Under the pieces are notes generated by a model that saw only the letters and a list, made by a program, of their open reading frames with translations, was not told the origin of the DNA and searched no databases. This document shows positions 39,562 to 50,834 of a stretch of 64,000 nt of DNA, in pieces (within the stretch, counting starts at the first letter, position 1; each line of letters starts with the position of its first letter). The stretch is taken from contig CM047431.1 of assembly GCA_026168455.1 (NCBI GenBank), forward strand, positions 52,698,029 through 52,762,028, read 5' to 3'. Position numbers and translations under genes: made by a program. The stretch is from Theocolax elegans. Its lineage: Eukaryota > Arthropoda > Insecta > Hymenoptera > Cerocephalidae.

Positions 39562-40464
39562 TTTCACTTTGATTCTCTTCCTCTCTTCTTTAAATGACTT
39601 TTCTACCACTCACTTTCGACGAAAATATATTTTTATGTGTGTATGTGTATGTATAAACATACGCGTACAAAGCACTCGATGCGAAAAATGTATTTGTATA
39701 AAAAAAAAAAAAACACGAAACTTAACCTAAGTGGTAATGAGCGCGCGAGCGCGTGCTGTAAACCACGAAGTCTCCAGTTTCGAGTTTCAACTAAGATGAC
39801 GTTCCTCCCGCTCCCGTACAGCTCAACACTACTACCATCTGTCTCGCTCCCTGTCTGTGTGTTTGCACGTACTTATGTCTGTAGAATGCATTCGGATTCT
39901 TTATTTCTTTCCGATGACGCACTATATAGTCAGTGTAGTCACTACCACGGTCACTACCCATTTGCGCCGCGCAGCGCCACCATTGCTCGTTGCTCCAAAA
40001 ATTTGTATATAAAATTATAGATATATATATAAAGGTATATAGGTATATATATGGGATATATAGTTAACTGTTGAGTGATTGAGTTCGAGCTAACTACTCG
40101 ATATCTCAATTTATCTCATCTATACATTTTTATATTTAATCTTTCTATCTTTATTCGATTCTTCAATCTCCTAAAGTTTATTCTACCTCATCTTTTCACT
40201 TTTTTACTTAATACAATATTATTATTATGTATATTTATATTAGACTCCTTGGTTAGTACTGTTTTTATTTTATACTTACGTTATTTTCTTTTTTCTCATT
40301 AATCTAGTTCGATTTTGTAGTTGAAACAATTTTACCAATTTTTTATTCTACTCTAGATTGATCAAACTATGTGACAATTTTTCCTAGAGGGTACTGTGTT
40401 GCACTTACATAAAGTTTAAGGCTGATTATTCTTTAAGAAAGTGTAAAATGATCCAAACATTGAG
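39562..40464. promoter_or_regulatory. Shared head-to-head promoter region, Su(fu)/TM2D2
   Basis: 903 bases separate the two start codons. About 39740-39990 is GC/CpG-richer (GCGCGCGAGCGCG near 39740 and CGCCGCGCAGCGCC near 39965), while 40010-40060 is TA-rich. The GC-rich patch most likely holds the Su(fu) start region. No TATA box stands out, as expected for broad promoters. This is inferred from gene orientation. Confidence 0.5.
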
Positions 40465-41173
40465 ATGAGGATATCAACGGTGTTCAAAAGCATATTTTTG
40501 CTTTCGTTGATATCTGCACACGATTGTCTATTTCTTACCGCTGCAAATAAAAGTGCTGATCCGCAACCAAATTACAGACCGGAAGGTCCTCTTGTTTTAT
40601 GCAAATTTTTGTGAGTTTCTTTTATTACTTTTACATAACTTTTTTTTTCTGTACAGTCATGTTTTCCTAACCCAAGTTTGCTTCACAGGCCCAAAGAATT
40701 TATAGAGTGCGATGACCCAATTGATCACAAAGGCAACAAAACTGCTAAGGAGGAAGTTGGTATGGGCTGTGTAAAGGTAACATTGAATTTAACTCTCTTT
40801 TCTTTGTTCAATTGGAAATAAATGTTATAATCTTATTTGACAGTTTGGTGGATCAAGGTACGAAGATGTAGAAAGAACCAAAGTATTTTGCACAGTTTTA
40901 CCAGACATCGAGTGCCATGGTAGTCGTACATTTCTCAAAGAAGGGATACCTTGTATCAAATACAGTGGGCACTATTTTACCACAACTTTACTCTACAGTA
41001 TATTACTTGGGTTCTTAGGAATGGATCGGTTTTGCCTTGGACAAACTGGAACTGCCGTTGGAAAATTATTATCTTTAGGAGGAATTGGAGTATGGTGGGT
41101 CGTTGATGTTATACTTCTGGTCACTAATTCTCTACAACCTGAGGACGGAAGTAACTGGAATCCTTATGTTTGA
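40465..41173 (+). CDS. TM2D2: TM2 domain-containing protein 2
   Basis: Three exons (40465-40610, 40689-40776, 40844-41173) give 187 residues. Residues 1 to about 20 form a signal peptide. The ectodomain reads [15 protein letters not shown] and later [17 protein letters not shown], matching the TM2D2 subfamily. Two C-terminal membrane segments (about 122-137 and 151-172) flank a short loop with the DRF motif (139-141) that defines TM2 proteins. The C-terminus DGSNWNPYV is also as in TM2D2. In Drosophila the three TM2D paralogues act in the same process around Notch signalling and phagocytosis; the biochemical role is not settled. AATAAA at 41312 would end the message. Tail-to-tail with eIF2B beta. 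Confidence 0.93.
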
Positions 41174-41710
41174 ATTCAATGAATTCGTAATAATGTTAAA
41201 TCAAATATTGTGAATACTGTTATTCCATTTTTTATATTGAAGATATAATTACTTTCCATTTTTGTTATTTCAATTTTTAATTTATTTGAAAATAATTAAT
41301 AATTTATAATGAATAAACTTTAAACAAGACTGTGTTATGCTTTTTTTAAGATGCAATACTACTTAATGTGCACATTTATAATTACTATTGTTATCATTTA
41401 TTATGATTAAGTTTAACATGGGAACATAGCTTATATTTAATTCTTTGTATAAAGAGATAATTAAATATAAAATATTTTATACTTTGAACTTGATTCAAGT
41501 TGTTTAGTTAAATTAGTAAAAATAAATTTAATAAACAAAAATTTTGTACTATGCTATAATAATTATATACAACTATTGTAATATTGTAATGTAATATTTT
41601 ATGATAGAATAAATATTGTATTTTCATAAAATTATATAATTTTTTTGAATATATTATTTTTTTTATTATACAAAAGGTTTGTAACAGTAATTAAAAATAT
41701 TTTAATGTAT

Positions 41711-42538
41711 TTATAATTCGTAATCATCTGGATGATACAGCTCACTTATCAATCTATAAATATAAGATGGTGCATTTCCTCCACTGAAATAAAACAACAA
41801 AATAGTATTAAATCAAACTTTAAATTTTATAATGTCTATTTACTTTAAATTGAATATTAATTTTTGTAAATAATATGGCTTACTTATTTGAGATGAACAG
41901 TGTTACAAGATCAGGTGGCACATAGTCAAACATTGGATTGTGGGATTGTGATTTTTCTAATAATGCAGTATTGTTTCCATTAATCACACCTTCCAAAGGT
42001 GAAACATGTTTGTTAAAAGCATGTTGTTCATAGGAACACAGATATAATGGTGACAATTTATACAATGGTAACAGAACCATTACTGGTACTGAATAATGTT
42101 TTGCAGCTTGTGCTACAGTATGGGAGCCAGTTATAGCTCGAAGACCACCATTAGCCATAACTGTATGCGTTCCAATAATGACTTTATTAACGCGAGACAT
42201 CATTGCAAAAATTGCTGCATCCGAGATAAGTGTAGTTTTAATTTGTGCTTTTGCCAAATTTGCTGCCATTTCATGTCCCTAGAATAATGTTAAATTCAAA
42301 TGTATTACATGTAAATTTATATTTATTTTAATTAATCAAAAAAGTATAATATTTTACATCTAGAATTGGAGCACCTTCTGCTACAATAACTTCAAAAGTC
42401 CTTGTTTCTGCTGCTTTTTTGAAGAATTGTTCAACCAATCTAGATCTACCTATCGTCATTACTATTTCATTTGAGTGAATATGTTCTGAAGCTTGTTGTG
42501 TAATATTTTCAGCACTGAAAAAAGTAATATAATTTAAG

Positions 42539-42577
<39 letters not shown>

Positions 42578-43202
42578 TTTTATAAAACAAAATAGAGTAA
42601 TTGATAATTAATTACCAGGTTTCCAATTCAGCTTCAAATTCATTTATGTGTTCAATTAAAGCAGATTTGAGAGATGGTACAGATCTATTAAAATCGATGT
42701 TCTTATCACCTTCTGATGTAAGGATCTTGTGCAACGATTCTTGAGGATCCGTCTCATCTGTTTTGTTTTTAAGTTCTAAAGAGTATTCTTCTCTTATAAT
42801 TTGTAATATCCTGCGTATCATGTTTCCAATTGATGTCTCTATTGGCGCAGTCTCTATCAAATGTTTTCCATTTAATACTATTAAATCCATTAACTTCCTA
42901 AAATATAACAGTTACATAAAATAAGAACTATAAACTTCAAATAAGTATTGCAATAACTTACTTTGCAGTTGTCCATTCTGAATTAGTTATCAAATCTTTT
43001 AATACTTGCACAGTAGCTACTACAACTTCATATGTACCCTTGATATCCCTAAATGTTTAATTAATTAAAAAATATGTATATGTAATTAAGAGTTACTTAT
43101 ATGCAACAGGAAAAAAAAGTTATTTTATACTAACCCATAATTTATACTTTTCGAAAGGTTTAAAACACTTTCGTGTATTTTATTTTCAATCGAAGAGACC
43201 AT
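41711..43202 (-). CDS. eIF2Bbeta: Translation initiation factor eIF2B subunit beta
   Basis: Six minus-strand exons: 43202-43135, 43048-42962, 42897-42616, 42514-42358, 42278-41884, 41783-41711, in frame for 353 residues, close to the human subunit. eIF2B is the guanine-nucleotide exchange factor that recharges eIF2 with GTP; the beta subunit belongs to the regulatory alpha-beta-delta core that senses phosphorylated eIF2. Family landmarks: [51 protein letters not shown], and the C-terminal [21 protein letters not shown] minus-strand AATAAA sits about 45 bases past the stop (41662-41667). A TA repeat (42545-42573) lies in intron 3. Head-to-head with PBDC1. Confidence 0.95.
42545..42573. repeat. 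TA microsatellite in eIF2B beta intron
   Basis: Uninterrupted TA dinucleotides within the intron between exons 3 and 4; likely length-polymorphic. Confidence 0.85.
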
Positions 43203-43539
43203 TTTGATGCAGGCAATTTATTATTGTTTTTTGTAAATAACAATAAACATAAGTCATAACATTGTTAAACTCTCCTCCGTCTGCTTAATTAGTTAGGTTA
43301 TGATTACATACACACATAAAAAAATACACTAAATAAGAAAGCAAGTAGCGACTCTGCATGTGTGACTGTCAACAAAGAAGAGCACGTTTACTATATTCTA
43401 TATATGCAGTTGCAAATTGTTCACTCCTAATAATTATTTGCCGAATTTAATTCGAATTGCTTTTCACAAGAGCATTGCTGTTAAGTAGACAATTTTAAAC
43501 AATTTTAAACAATTGCAGAAAATAAAACATCACAAAATA
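43203..43539. promoter_or_regulatory. Shared promoter region, eIF2B beta/PBDC1
   Basis: Only 337 bases separate two divergent start codons, so both genes must share this region for their promoters and 5' UTRs. It is AT-rich without a clear TATA box. Inference from orientation and spacing. Confidence 0.6.
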
Positions 43540-44498
43540 ATGGCGACAATTGGAGATGTTGTAAGTTTTTAAAAATATTTGTAATAACAATGGATACAGT
43601 ATATGTACTTTATAATGTTTATACTAAAGTTAATTTTTGCGTTAATAATTAATTAATATAAATCTTTTTTTTAATTAAAACGTTTTATTTAAGCTTTGTG
43701 TAAAGGTTAAGTCTTATATAGCGCCTATACACCATTACCCACTAGCAGTAAAATGTATAAAATTAATTATTTATGTACATGTACAAAATTGCAAAATAAG
43801 TGAACAAATGTTATTTAATTTTTAGTCAGCAGATCAGCTTGTTACTGGAGCAAGTATACTCTCAAGACCAGCAGACGAATTTGAAAATGATGTAATTATA
43901 ATTTTATATCACAAATTTTTTATAATAAATATTATTTAAATTAAGTTATTCTTTAAAAAAGATCTGATATTGACAAGGATTATAAATTTTTGATTACTAG
44001 CCAACAATTGAAGCCATGTGGGCAATGAAGGCAATGGAACATGCTGAAATTTACTTTAATGTATGTTTTTAACTATGTATGGCATAATTTTTCAATATTA
44101 ATACTTTTTGTAAACATTCAAAAACAATCTTTTTTTAGATTTTATGTTCTGTGGATCCTAAACTTTTAAAGTTGACTCCACACGACGAACAAATATATAA
44201 AACTTTTAAAGAATTCTTTCCAGAATTCAAAATTGATAAGATTGACGAGAATGAATTGAAATCAGATGCTGGCAAAAATAGGTGGAGACCTTTCTGTGAA
44301 CAATTTAAAGATATTGTTGAAGACTACAGTTTTGGTACCTTAATACGTACAGATTGTAATGAAGATTATTCTCCGGAAAATAGTATATTAACTACTAGAA
44401 TTCAGTTTTATGCTATTGAATTAGCAAGAAATCGAGAGGGCTACAATGATCAAATTAGACAAAAGTTCAGACCAAAAAGTGTAAAAAAAAGCAAATAA
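43540..44498 (+). CDS. PBDC1: PBDC1-like protein (polysaccharide biosynthesis domain containing 1)
   Basis: Four exons (43540-43560, 43826-43891, 44001-44060, 44139-44498) give 168 residues. Each internal border is phase 0. The core reads IEAMWAMKAMEHAEIYFN, then CSVDPKLLKLTPHDEQIY, RWRPFCEQFK, YSFGTLIRTDCNEDYSPEN, the conserved PBDC1 blocks. The C-terminus is Lys-rich. Despite the domain name, the family has no demonstrated sugar-biosynthesis role; a chaperone or proteostasis connection has been proposed for relatives. The first exon encodes only seven residues (MATIGDV). AATAAA at 44568. Tail-to-tail with DDX56. Confidence 0.92.
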
Positions 44499-44942
44499 TT
44501 AGTATTGTCTTATATTTTTTACTGTTATATATCTTCATATTCAGTCACGTTTTCTAAAGTTATTATTAATAAAATAAACATTCAGTGAAAATTTAATGAC
44601 TTTTAATTTACAATTTCAAGATAAATCGTAATTTTATTTTATTGAAATAAATTTTCATGCAATATAATTCACAGAAATAATTTTAACTATAACATTTTTA
44701 AATTATACATTTTCGATTTTTATTTTTACAAAAGTATGTTTCCTTATATGGCTGCAAGACGGTACTTTCAAAAGTAAAAATTAATTAAAAATTTAGGAGT
44801 AGTTTAGGTTTTCCTCGATATTGATGAACAAACCATATTTATTTATTTGGCGACGTTTCGATTTAATTAAAAATTAAATAGACGACAATTATTATTAATA
44901 AAAAATGGTATTTATTAATTAATATATAAAATATCATTAAAT

Positions 44943-47375
44943 TTAGACTTTTTTTCTTTTCGCCCCTATACTCATTGCAATTAATGGATTAGCAGCTTGT
45001 GCTTGGTATTTCGATTTTGCAGCACTGCTACCCGAGGCTGCTGCATTTCTATTGAATCTTCTCTTTCTACTACCAATACCAGCAATGCTTTTAAGTGAAG
45101 GAGGAACTATGTACTCGGGTACATCTTTCAGATGCGGTTGCAATCTGACGGTATGCAGAGCCTTGTCTTGTCTGAGCGATTGCAAATCCCTAGGATTGTC
45201 CTCAAAATAACTTTTAAGTTTTTCGCACGTTAATACTTCTTGCTTTATTTCTTTTAAACGAGCTTCTCGAACTGCTATACGTGTAACAGCTTTCCATGCA
45301 TCTCTTGCTCGATACCTGATTAAAATTATATTTTTTTAAAAATTTATTGTATCTAAGTAGTTTAATTGAAGTAATAATAAATATTAAAATATAAGATTTT
45401 TTACCTGAATCCATCAACTTCTTTAAGTTTAAACTGGTATGTTTTAAATAAATTTTCCTGTCCATAATTTTTTTTTAATTCTTCTTCTATTTGATCTAGC
45501 AAAGGCCTTTCTCTGACAGATACAAAACTCAAAGCTGTTCCTTGATTTTTTCCTCGAGCTGTTCGGCCCGCTCTATGAATATATGAACTAACATCATGAG
45601 GAAAATCGAAATTAATTACATTGGATACATATTGAAAATCTATTCCACGCGCTACACCCGATTCTTTATCTTTTCTACGCTTTCCCTTCTTTTGTCTGAC
45701 TGCGTGAGGCTATACGAAAAAAATAATAAAATATTATTTACAAATCTAAAAAAAGTTAATAAAATTGTTTTAAATATTTACTTCTTCTAATGCTTTCTCA
45801 TCGGAAGCTATAATTATGTCATAAGTTCCGCTATTGAATTGAGTTACAGCTCTACACCTTGAATTTGCAGGCAATTCTGAATTCAATATGCAAGTAGGTA
45901 TACCAAATTGTTCTAAAAATAATTTTAATTTATAACAACGATCAACAGTGTTAACAAAAATAATGCATTTCCCTCTGAAAAAAAGAGAAAAGAAGCGTTT
46001 TAAAATTTACATAATTATTATAAATTTTAAATATGCATAAATACTTAAATAATTAAATATCAACAATACAATAGTATTCACCTTATTAAATGTAATTTTA
46101 ATAATGCATATAAAATAGTAGCTTTATCATTTTCTTCAGCAGCTAATGTATAATGAGTCAATTGAGATGTTGGTGCAAGTACTGGTTCTTCTAATTTTAA
46201 AATTGCAGGATTGTGTAAAACCAATTTTTTCAAAGATAATACATCTTCGGATAATGTAGCAGATGCTAAAATTGCTTGATACACAGTCGGTAGATAATTT
46301 AATAAAGTTTTAATTTCTTCTTCATATCCAAAAGAAAATATCTGTAATTATAAATTTACTTATTACTTATATATTCACATTACAGGAGCATAATATTATA
46401 TATTTAATAAATAATTATTTTTAATTATACGGAAAAAGAAATTCTAATGTTACAATTTATATATTAAGGGGAGGTCAGATATCAACATTGCAGTTCTGCA
46501 CTTTAATTAGGAGAATTTCAAATTTTGGAAATTTTTGCAGTAGAGCGCCCTAGTCAATGATCTAAAGTAGAGCGCTCCACAAAGAAGATGTGAAAAAACT
46601 CAAGATTTTTAGAGTATAGTGCAAAATAGAAATGTTGGTAACTGTGTATAAAGGATAGGGCTATGGTCTTGACTTAAAGGATTGTATATACAAATAAATA
46701 ATTCTAATTTCAATTACCAAATCAGCTTCATCTATAATTAAAGTATCCAAACTTTTCTTAACATTTAAATTTTTAGCTTTCAAATGCTGTAAAGCTCTGC
46801 TTGGTGTAGAAATAACAATGTCAGGATTCTCAGCGAGCAGTGGTTTCTGAGCAGCAAGATCCACTTGTGCACTAAGATCAAGGCATTTGACAACTTGGCT
46901 ACATTTAAGGGTAAGATTAACAAAGTCACGATGTATCTGTTTACAGAGCTCTTTGCTAGGAGCTAAAACCAATCCTGTTGTACGTTGATGCTGTTGAGTT
47001 TCCTTACTCGATAAAATTTTCTGTATCAAAGGTATTGCAAAAGCTCCTGTTTTTCCAGAGCCTGTTCTCGCTCTTACCAAGACATCCTTACCATCAAGTA
47101 CCAATGGTATCGTTTTTTCTTGTATGGGTGTTGGTTCTAACCAACTCAACTTGGCGATTGCCTAACAGACAAAAGTGTGAAAAGTCACCATTTAGAAAAA
47201 AAGAAGTGTTTCGATATACCGCGTTAACCTTAAAAATAAACGTAAAAAATAACAAGTCTGACGAAGAAAAGCAAAGTACCTTCAATATCCTATCGTCCAA
47301 CCCAAGTTCGTGAAATTGCTTAGTCTTCTCTTCGCTCTCGTCCTCGGAATTCTGATCGAAATTCGTCGATGTCAT
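44943..47375 (-). CDS. DDX56: DEAD-box RNA helicase DDX56-like
   Basis: Seven minus-strand exons: 47375-47280, 47161-46718, 46341-46082, 45974-45782, 45709-45405, 45315-44943 account for six coding blocks that join in frame to 556 residues (six exons in all). Helicase motifs in order: Q motif PTPIQ (42-46), Walker A ARTGSGKT (63-70), DEAD (176-179), SAT (207-209), ARGIDF (351-356), HRAGRTARG (376-384). A basic insert KKGKRRKDK before ARGIDF and a C-terminus rich in Lys/Arg (KRRF, AKRKKV) fit the nucleolar DDX56/Dbp9 group, which acts in large-subunit ribosome assembly; human DDX56 is about the same length. The DEAD motif falls right at the exon 2/3 border, so reading through the intron gives a false short protein. 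Minus-strand AATAAA at 44911. Confidence 0.94.
46342..46717. other. DDX56 intron with a possible small repeat
   Basis: Contains TTAAGGGGAGGTCAGATATC near 46467 and the word GTAGAGCGC twice near 46540-46575. The first resembles the start of the TTAA MITE family but does not extend far, so I do not call it a copy. Confidence 0.35.
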
Positions 47376-47868
47376 CTTCTAACATATAAAATAAATATAC
47401 AATCTTCCGCGTGTACTTTCTGCTATGTCTCTCTCCACGTTGTCAGAGTTTTTCTCCGGTTCATCTTACTCCGCCTGACTCCGCTCAAGGCGCAAGCAAC
47501 ACATGTCAACATAGTAATTTGATAAATAAGATCTACATTACCGACCGAGGGTAATAAAGAGGTAAGATGATACAGAATGCAGGGTAGATGTCGCTGAAAT
47601 AGATAAATTCTGATTGGTTGATTCAAAAATGGTACAGGGGGGAAGAATAAGAGGAAGAAGAATAACTCGGAGAGTGTAGCGTATATAGCAAAGCGGAGAA
47701 ACTCGTTTCGTAGGTACCGCGACTGGTAGAAAGAGAGAACGTCATCAGTATTACCGCGTCAGTATAACCGTGATGGCACGGAGTGAGCGGGTACGCGACC
47801 GGCCGGCGTCTACGTACTCGACGCTCCTTTAAAAAACTTTTCTCTCTTTTTTTTCTTTTTCTTCTGCT

Positions 47869-47899
<31 letters not shown>

Positions 47900-48191
47900 A
47901 CCTATCTCGTAATGACCGTGCGTAATACGATGATTCGCAACAACCCGACGATATCCCGAAGAACTCCCAGTGCATCATTAGGAGGTTAAGTTTAAGAAGA
48001 ATAATTCAAAAGAAGAAACGAAGCAATAAAGAAAAAATCACGGGTTAACATGAGGCCGACGAGATAAAAAGAAAAAAAAAAAGGAAAAAAATCAAAGACG
48101 CACGGAATATTTCGCGTGTCTGTACGGTCATACAATATTTCGGAAATAAAGAAAAAAAGGAAAATAAAGAGAAAAAGGGTAAACAAGGAAA
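47376..48191. promoter_or_regulatory. Shared promoter and 5' UTR, DDX56/NHS-like
   Basis: 816 bases separate the divergent start codons. The NHS-side portion is GC-richer from about 47690 (GTACGCGACCGGCCGGCG near 47790) and holds a CT microsatellite (47870-47896), then A-rich sequence just before the ATG. Likely the 5' UTR of the NHS-like gene. No TATA box stands out. Confidence 0.5.
47870..47896. repeat. CT microsatellite in promoter/5' UTR
   Basis: About 13 CT units. On the other strand this is a GA run of the kind bound by GAGA factor in insects, and here it lies about 300 bases before a start codon. Confidence 0.8.
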
Positions 48192-48477
48192 ATGCCGTTC
48201 GTAATACGAAAGATCGAGCCGAAGTATCTGGTGCGGGGCCACGTGCCGGGTACGTCGAAGGATTGGCCAGTGGGTGCCGAGCTCGAGGCAGTCGCGAACG
48301 GAGCTTTGACCGCCTCGTTGAAGCAACTGGCATCGGTCTTGCTGGCCGCCGAGGACATCTTCGCCGAGTTGACGAAGGAGCTCGGTGGGATCGCCGAAAG
48401 GAGCGGAAATCTCCGGGTGAGAATCGACGGGCTCGAAGAAAAATTGGCGAAGCAAGACCCGAAGAAGGTGACAGTTC
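48192..48477 (+). CDS. First coding exon of a Nance-Horan syndrome / guk-holder-type protein
   Basis: From the ATG the exon reads MPFVIRKIEPKYLVRGHVPG, followed by ELEAVANGALTASLKQLAS, AAEDIFAEL, IDGLEEKLAKQDPKKVTV, and stops in phase 1 at a strong donor GTAAGT (48478). This is the WAVE-homology domain, shared by the NHS family (guk-holder in flies) and SCAR/WAVE. The MPF start and the DPKKVTV end followed by a probable Pro fit NHS better than SCAR, whose block is QLSSLSKHAEDVFGEL-like. NHS proteins scaffold Scar/WAVE-Abi complexes and control actin and cell junctions; fly guk-holder works at synapses. The 95-residue exon is one of several; no continuing exon is found before the window ends, as expected from the huge first introns of this family. 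Confidence 0.8.
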
Positions 48478-48916
48478 GTAAGTGTCTTATCAACCTGTCG
48501 ACATATATTGTTTATACTTGAGTGATTGGGATCGAAACCGAGGAAACCCCGCAGACTCCGAACTCCAAACATGTCTATAAGATGAGAAAAAAGTAAACAA
48601 TCCCGGTACTTATAGAGTATATTCTTCGAATCGTTGTAATACGCTACGCTTATTTCTCGTCTCTCGGTTGGAATTTTAATTTCGGACGTACATAATACAC
48701 ATGCCCTCGAGTACCCCGACTCCCGAGAGTCGAGACAGCCAAATAACTGGCTCTCGGCGAGCTTGAAATACCGATCGAGCCTCCCTTTTTCAATCGTTCG
48801 CATGTATATATATATATATATATATACATATACGTACATATATTATACGCACATAGGTATAACGTACATGTAGGTACAGGTGCACTTGAACAGGTCCGAC
48901 GCGATTAAAATAACAG

Positions 48917-48946
48917 ACAGAAAGAAAGAAAGAAAGAAAGAAAGAA
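48917..48946. repeat. AAAG microsatellite
   Basis: About seven AAAG tetramers in a row; the Lys-Glu-Arg open frame over it is an artefact. Confidence 0.85.
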
Positions 48947-50578
48947 AAAGAAAAAATAAAAGTAAAAAAGTAGCACGCGGGTTGATTAAGAAACCGTTAG
49001 CTCGTCGATGTACACCCGCGCGCGCGCGCCGATCGTGGGAAAAACCATCTCGCGCGTGTAGTACTTTGTATCGCGATGCGTAACCGAATTTTTCAGGTAT
49101 TTGTTGTAATGCTCGGGCATGTATATATACCTAAGTATTAAAATATAAAAAAAAGGATGAAAGAAAAAAAAAAAAAACTCTGAAGATACGAGAGCGACTT
49201 CTTTCTACGTAACACACATACATATCGTAAGGCTTCTCCATCGGCAAACATAGCCGAGGCTTCGCGCACGAAACACCTCGGAATTCTATATCTCAGGGGT
49301 GTCCAGTTCACCCCAACTGTGCGGAGTTGTGTATACCCCACCCTGTCTCCCGTATAGACTGCATAGGGAACCATCGACCGACTAAATTTTAACGATTCTT
49401 ATATATATAGAGAGAAAGAGAGAGAGAACCCGAAGTAATCACCTGGCGCGAAAAGGTGTTGCTGCCACTAGTCGTTATATATATATATAGATATAGGTAT
49501 ATTTACTTATCTCGGTTTTTCTAATCGATTATGCGTTCCCGACTTCCCGACAAAACAAGTATTTATGTATTATTAAAAAAAATAAATGTTAATATCGAGC
49601 GATCGGTGATACTTACGCGCGACTTTGGATTTTACCTTTATACGCGTCATTGTTTCAAGAAATATTTTAAATTTGACAGTTGTAAAGGTGTAAAATACCT
49701 TTTTATAACTCGGTTTGTATCGATTTTGAGTATGGACGAGGGTGCGATTTATTACCGTTCACCTAGCCGGGCTATTCTTCGACGTTGGTGTTCTGTAAAA
49801 TTTACCAATGCGCTTCGATTTTTCGTTATGCGAAAGGTCTATATATACGGATATTAATTAAAAACACATAAAACAAATATTTTTATCAGTATATATACAT
49901 ATATACCTCTTACACGTATTTTATATATACAGGATTAGGAATGGATATGGATACCTCGCGTGTTCATTTATGACTTTCTGGCGTTCGGGGTTAAATTATA
50001 TATATATAGATATATATATCGTATACCGATGTAATTAAGCTATTAAGTTTCTCATCCGTATATACGTATTCGATTACGATTCCTGATAAATTTCGGATAA
50101 TAATGTTATTTCGTACCATAAAAGAATAATTTAAATTTTAAATAATGATCTTGCGGATTATTGTTCGTACATGCGGAGAAAAATGTTTTATTCGACGCTT
50201 CAGCAACTTTTATTAAATTTTATCGTACAGTATGTAGTACTTTTTCTCATTATAAAAGTTTGTCCCATCTATGTTACAGAATATATATACTCATTTTTAA
50301 TCAAATATTTTTCTCTTCGTATAGAGTATTACAAATTATTTTAGTAATTTTTAAATTAATGTTTGAGATTATCAGAAATCTTTATATTAAACGTATGACA
50401 AATTTACATAGAAACAAAGATATCGTGTTTTGAAGCTACAAATATCTATTAGTGATTAATAAATATTTATTGAATTAACTGTTTTTCGATGTACTTCAAT
50501 TCTCATTACATGGAGAAATATATCGTGTTGAAAAATATAGTATACATTTAAAAATTAAAAGTATTATGTTTCAATTTG

Positions 50579-50734
50579 TTGAGGGCCAGGTAGGTTTTGT
50601 AGTTTCAATAAATAAAAATCTCATTTTTACGTTATATGCCACACGTATCGTTGGCCATAATTCTCGCCATCCTCTCCAGGTTTATTAATATGAGACTAAT
50701 CTCATCGTGATGAAAAAACCTACCAGGCCCTCAA
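50579..50734. mobile_element. 156-bp element with 20-bp inverted ends
   Basis: Left TTGAGGGCCAGGTAGGTTTT and right AAAACCTACCAGGCCCTCAA are inverted repeats with one mismatch. No coding capacity. Typical of a short MITE; target duplication not obvious. Confidence 0.75.
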
Positions 50735-50765
50735 GAAAGTGAAAAATAATATTTTTAATTTATTT

Positions 50766-50834
50766 ATCAATTTTTTAGAAAATCTTGACTCTGCAGAATA
50801 CATTGCAGAGTGAAGATTTTCTTGAAAAATTGAT
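50766..50834. repeat. Compact hairpin with ~30-base stem
   Basis: The arm 50766-50795 (ending GACTCTGCA) and 50804-50834 (starting TGCAGAGTGAAG) are inverted with about two mismatches and one bulge, leaving an 8-base loop GAATACAT. The size suits a pre-miRNA fold, but there is no match to a conserved miRNA that I recognise, and small palindromes are also left by MITEs. Confidence 0.7.

Noticed and set aside
39562..39609. Upstream extension of Su(fu) by 16 codons
   Set aside because: The frame upstream of 39561 begins with GTG, not ATG, and the extra residues are not family-like.
46661..46717. Extension of the DDX56 second exon past DEADL
   Set aside because: It is intron read-through: a good donor (GTAATT) follows the DEADL codons and the next exon resumes in frame with the expected helicase sequence.
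48192..48477. SCAR/WAVE as the identity of the exon
   Set aside because: The WAVE-homology domain is shared, but the MPF start, the diverged central helix and the DPKKVTV ending fit the NHS/guk-holder branch better; not fully excluded.
48045..48839. 264-codon minus-strand open frame
   Set aside because: It is antisense to the NHS-like exon and its UTR, starts in a TA repeat, and has no recognisable domain.
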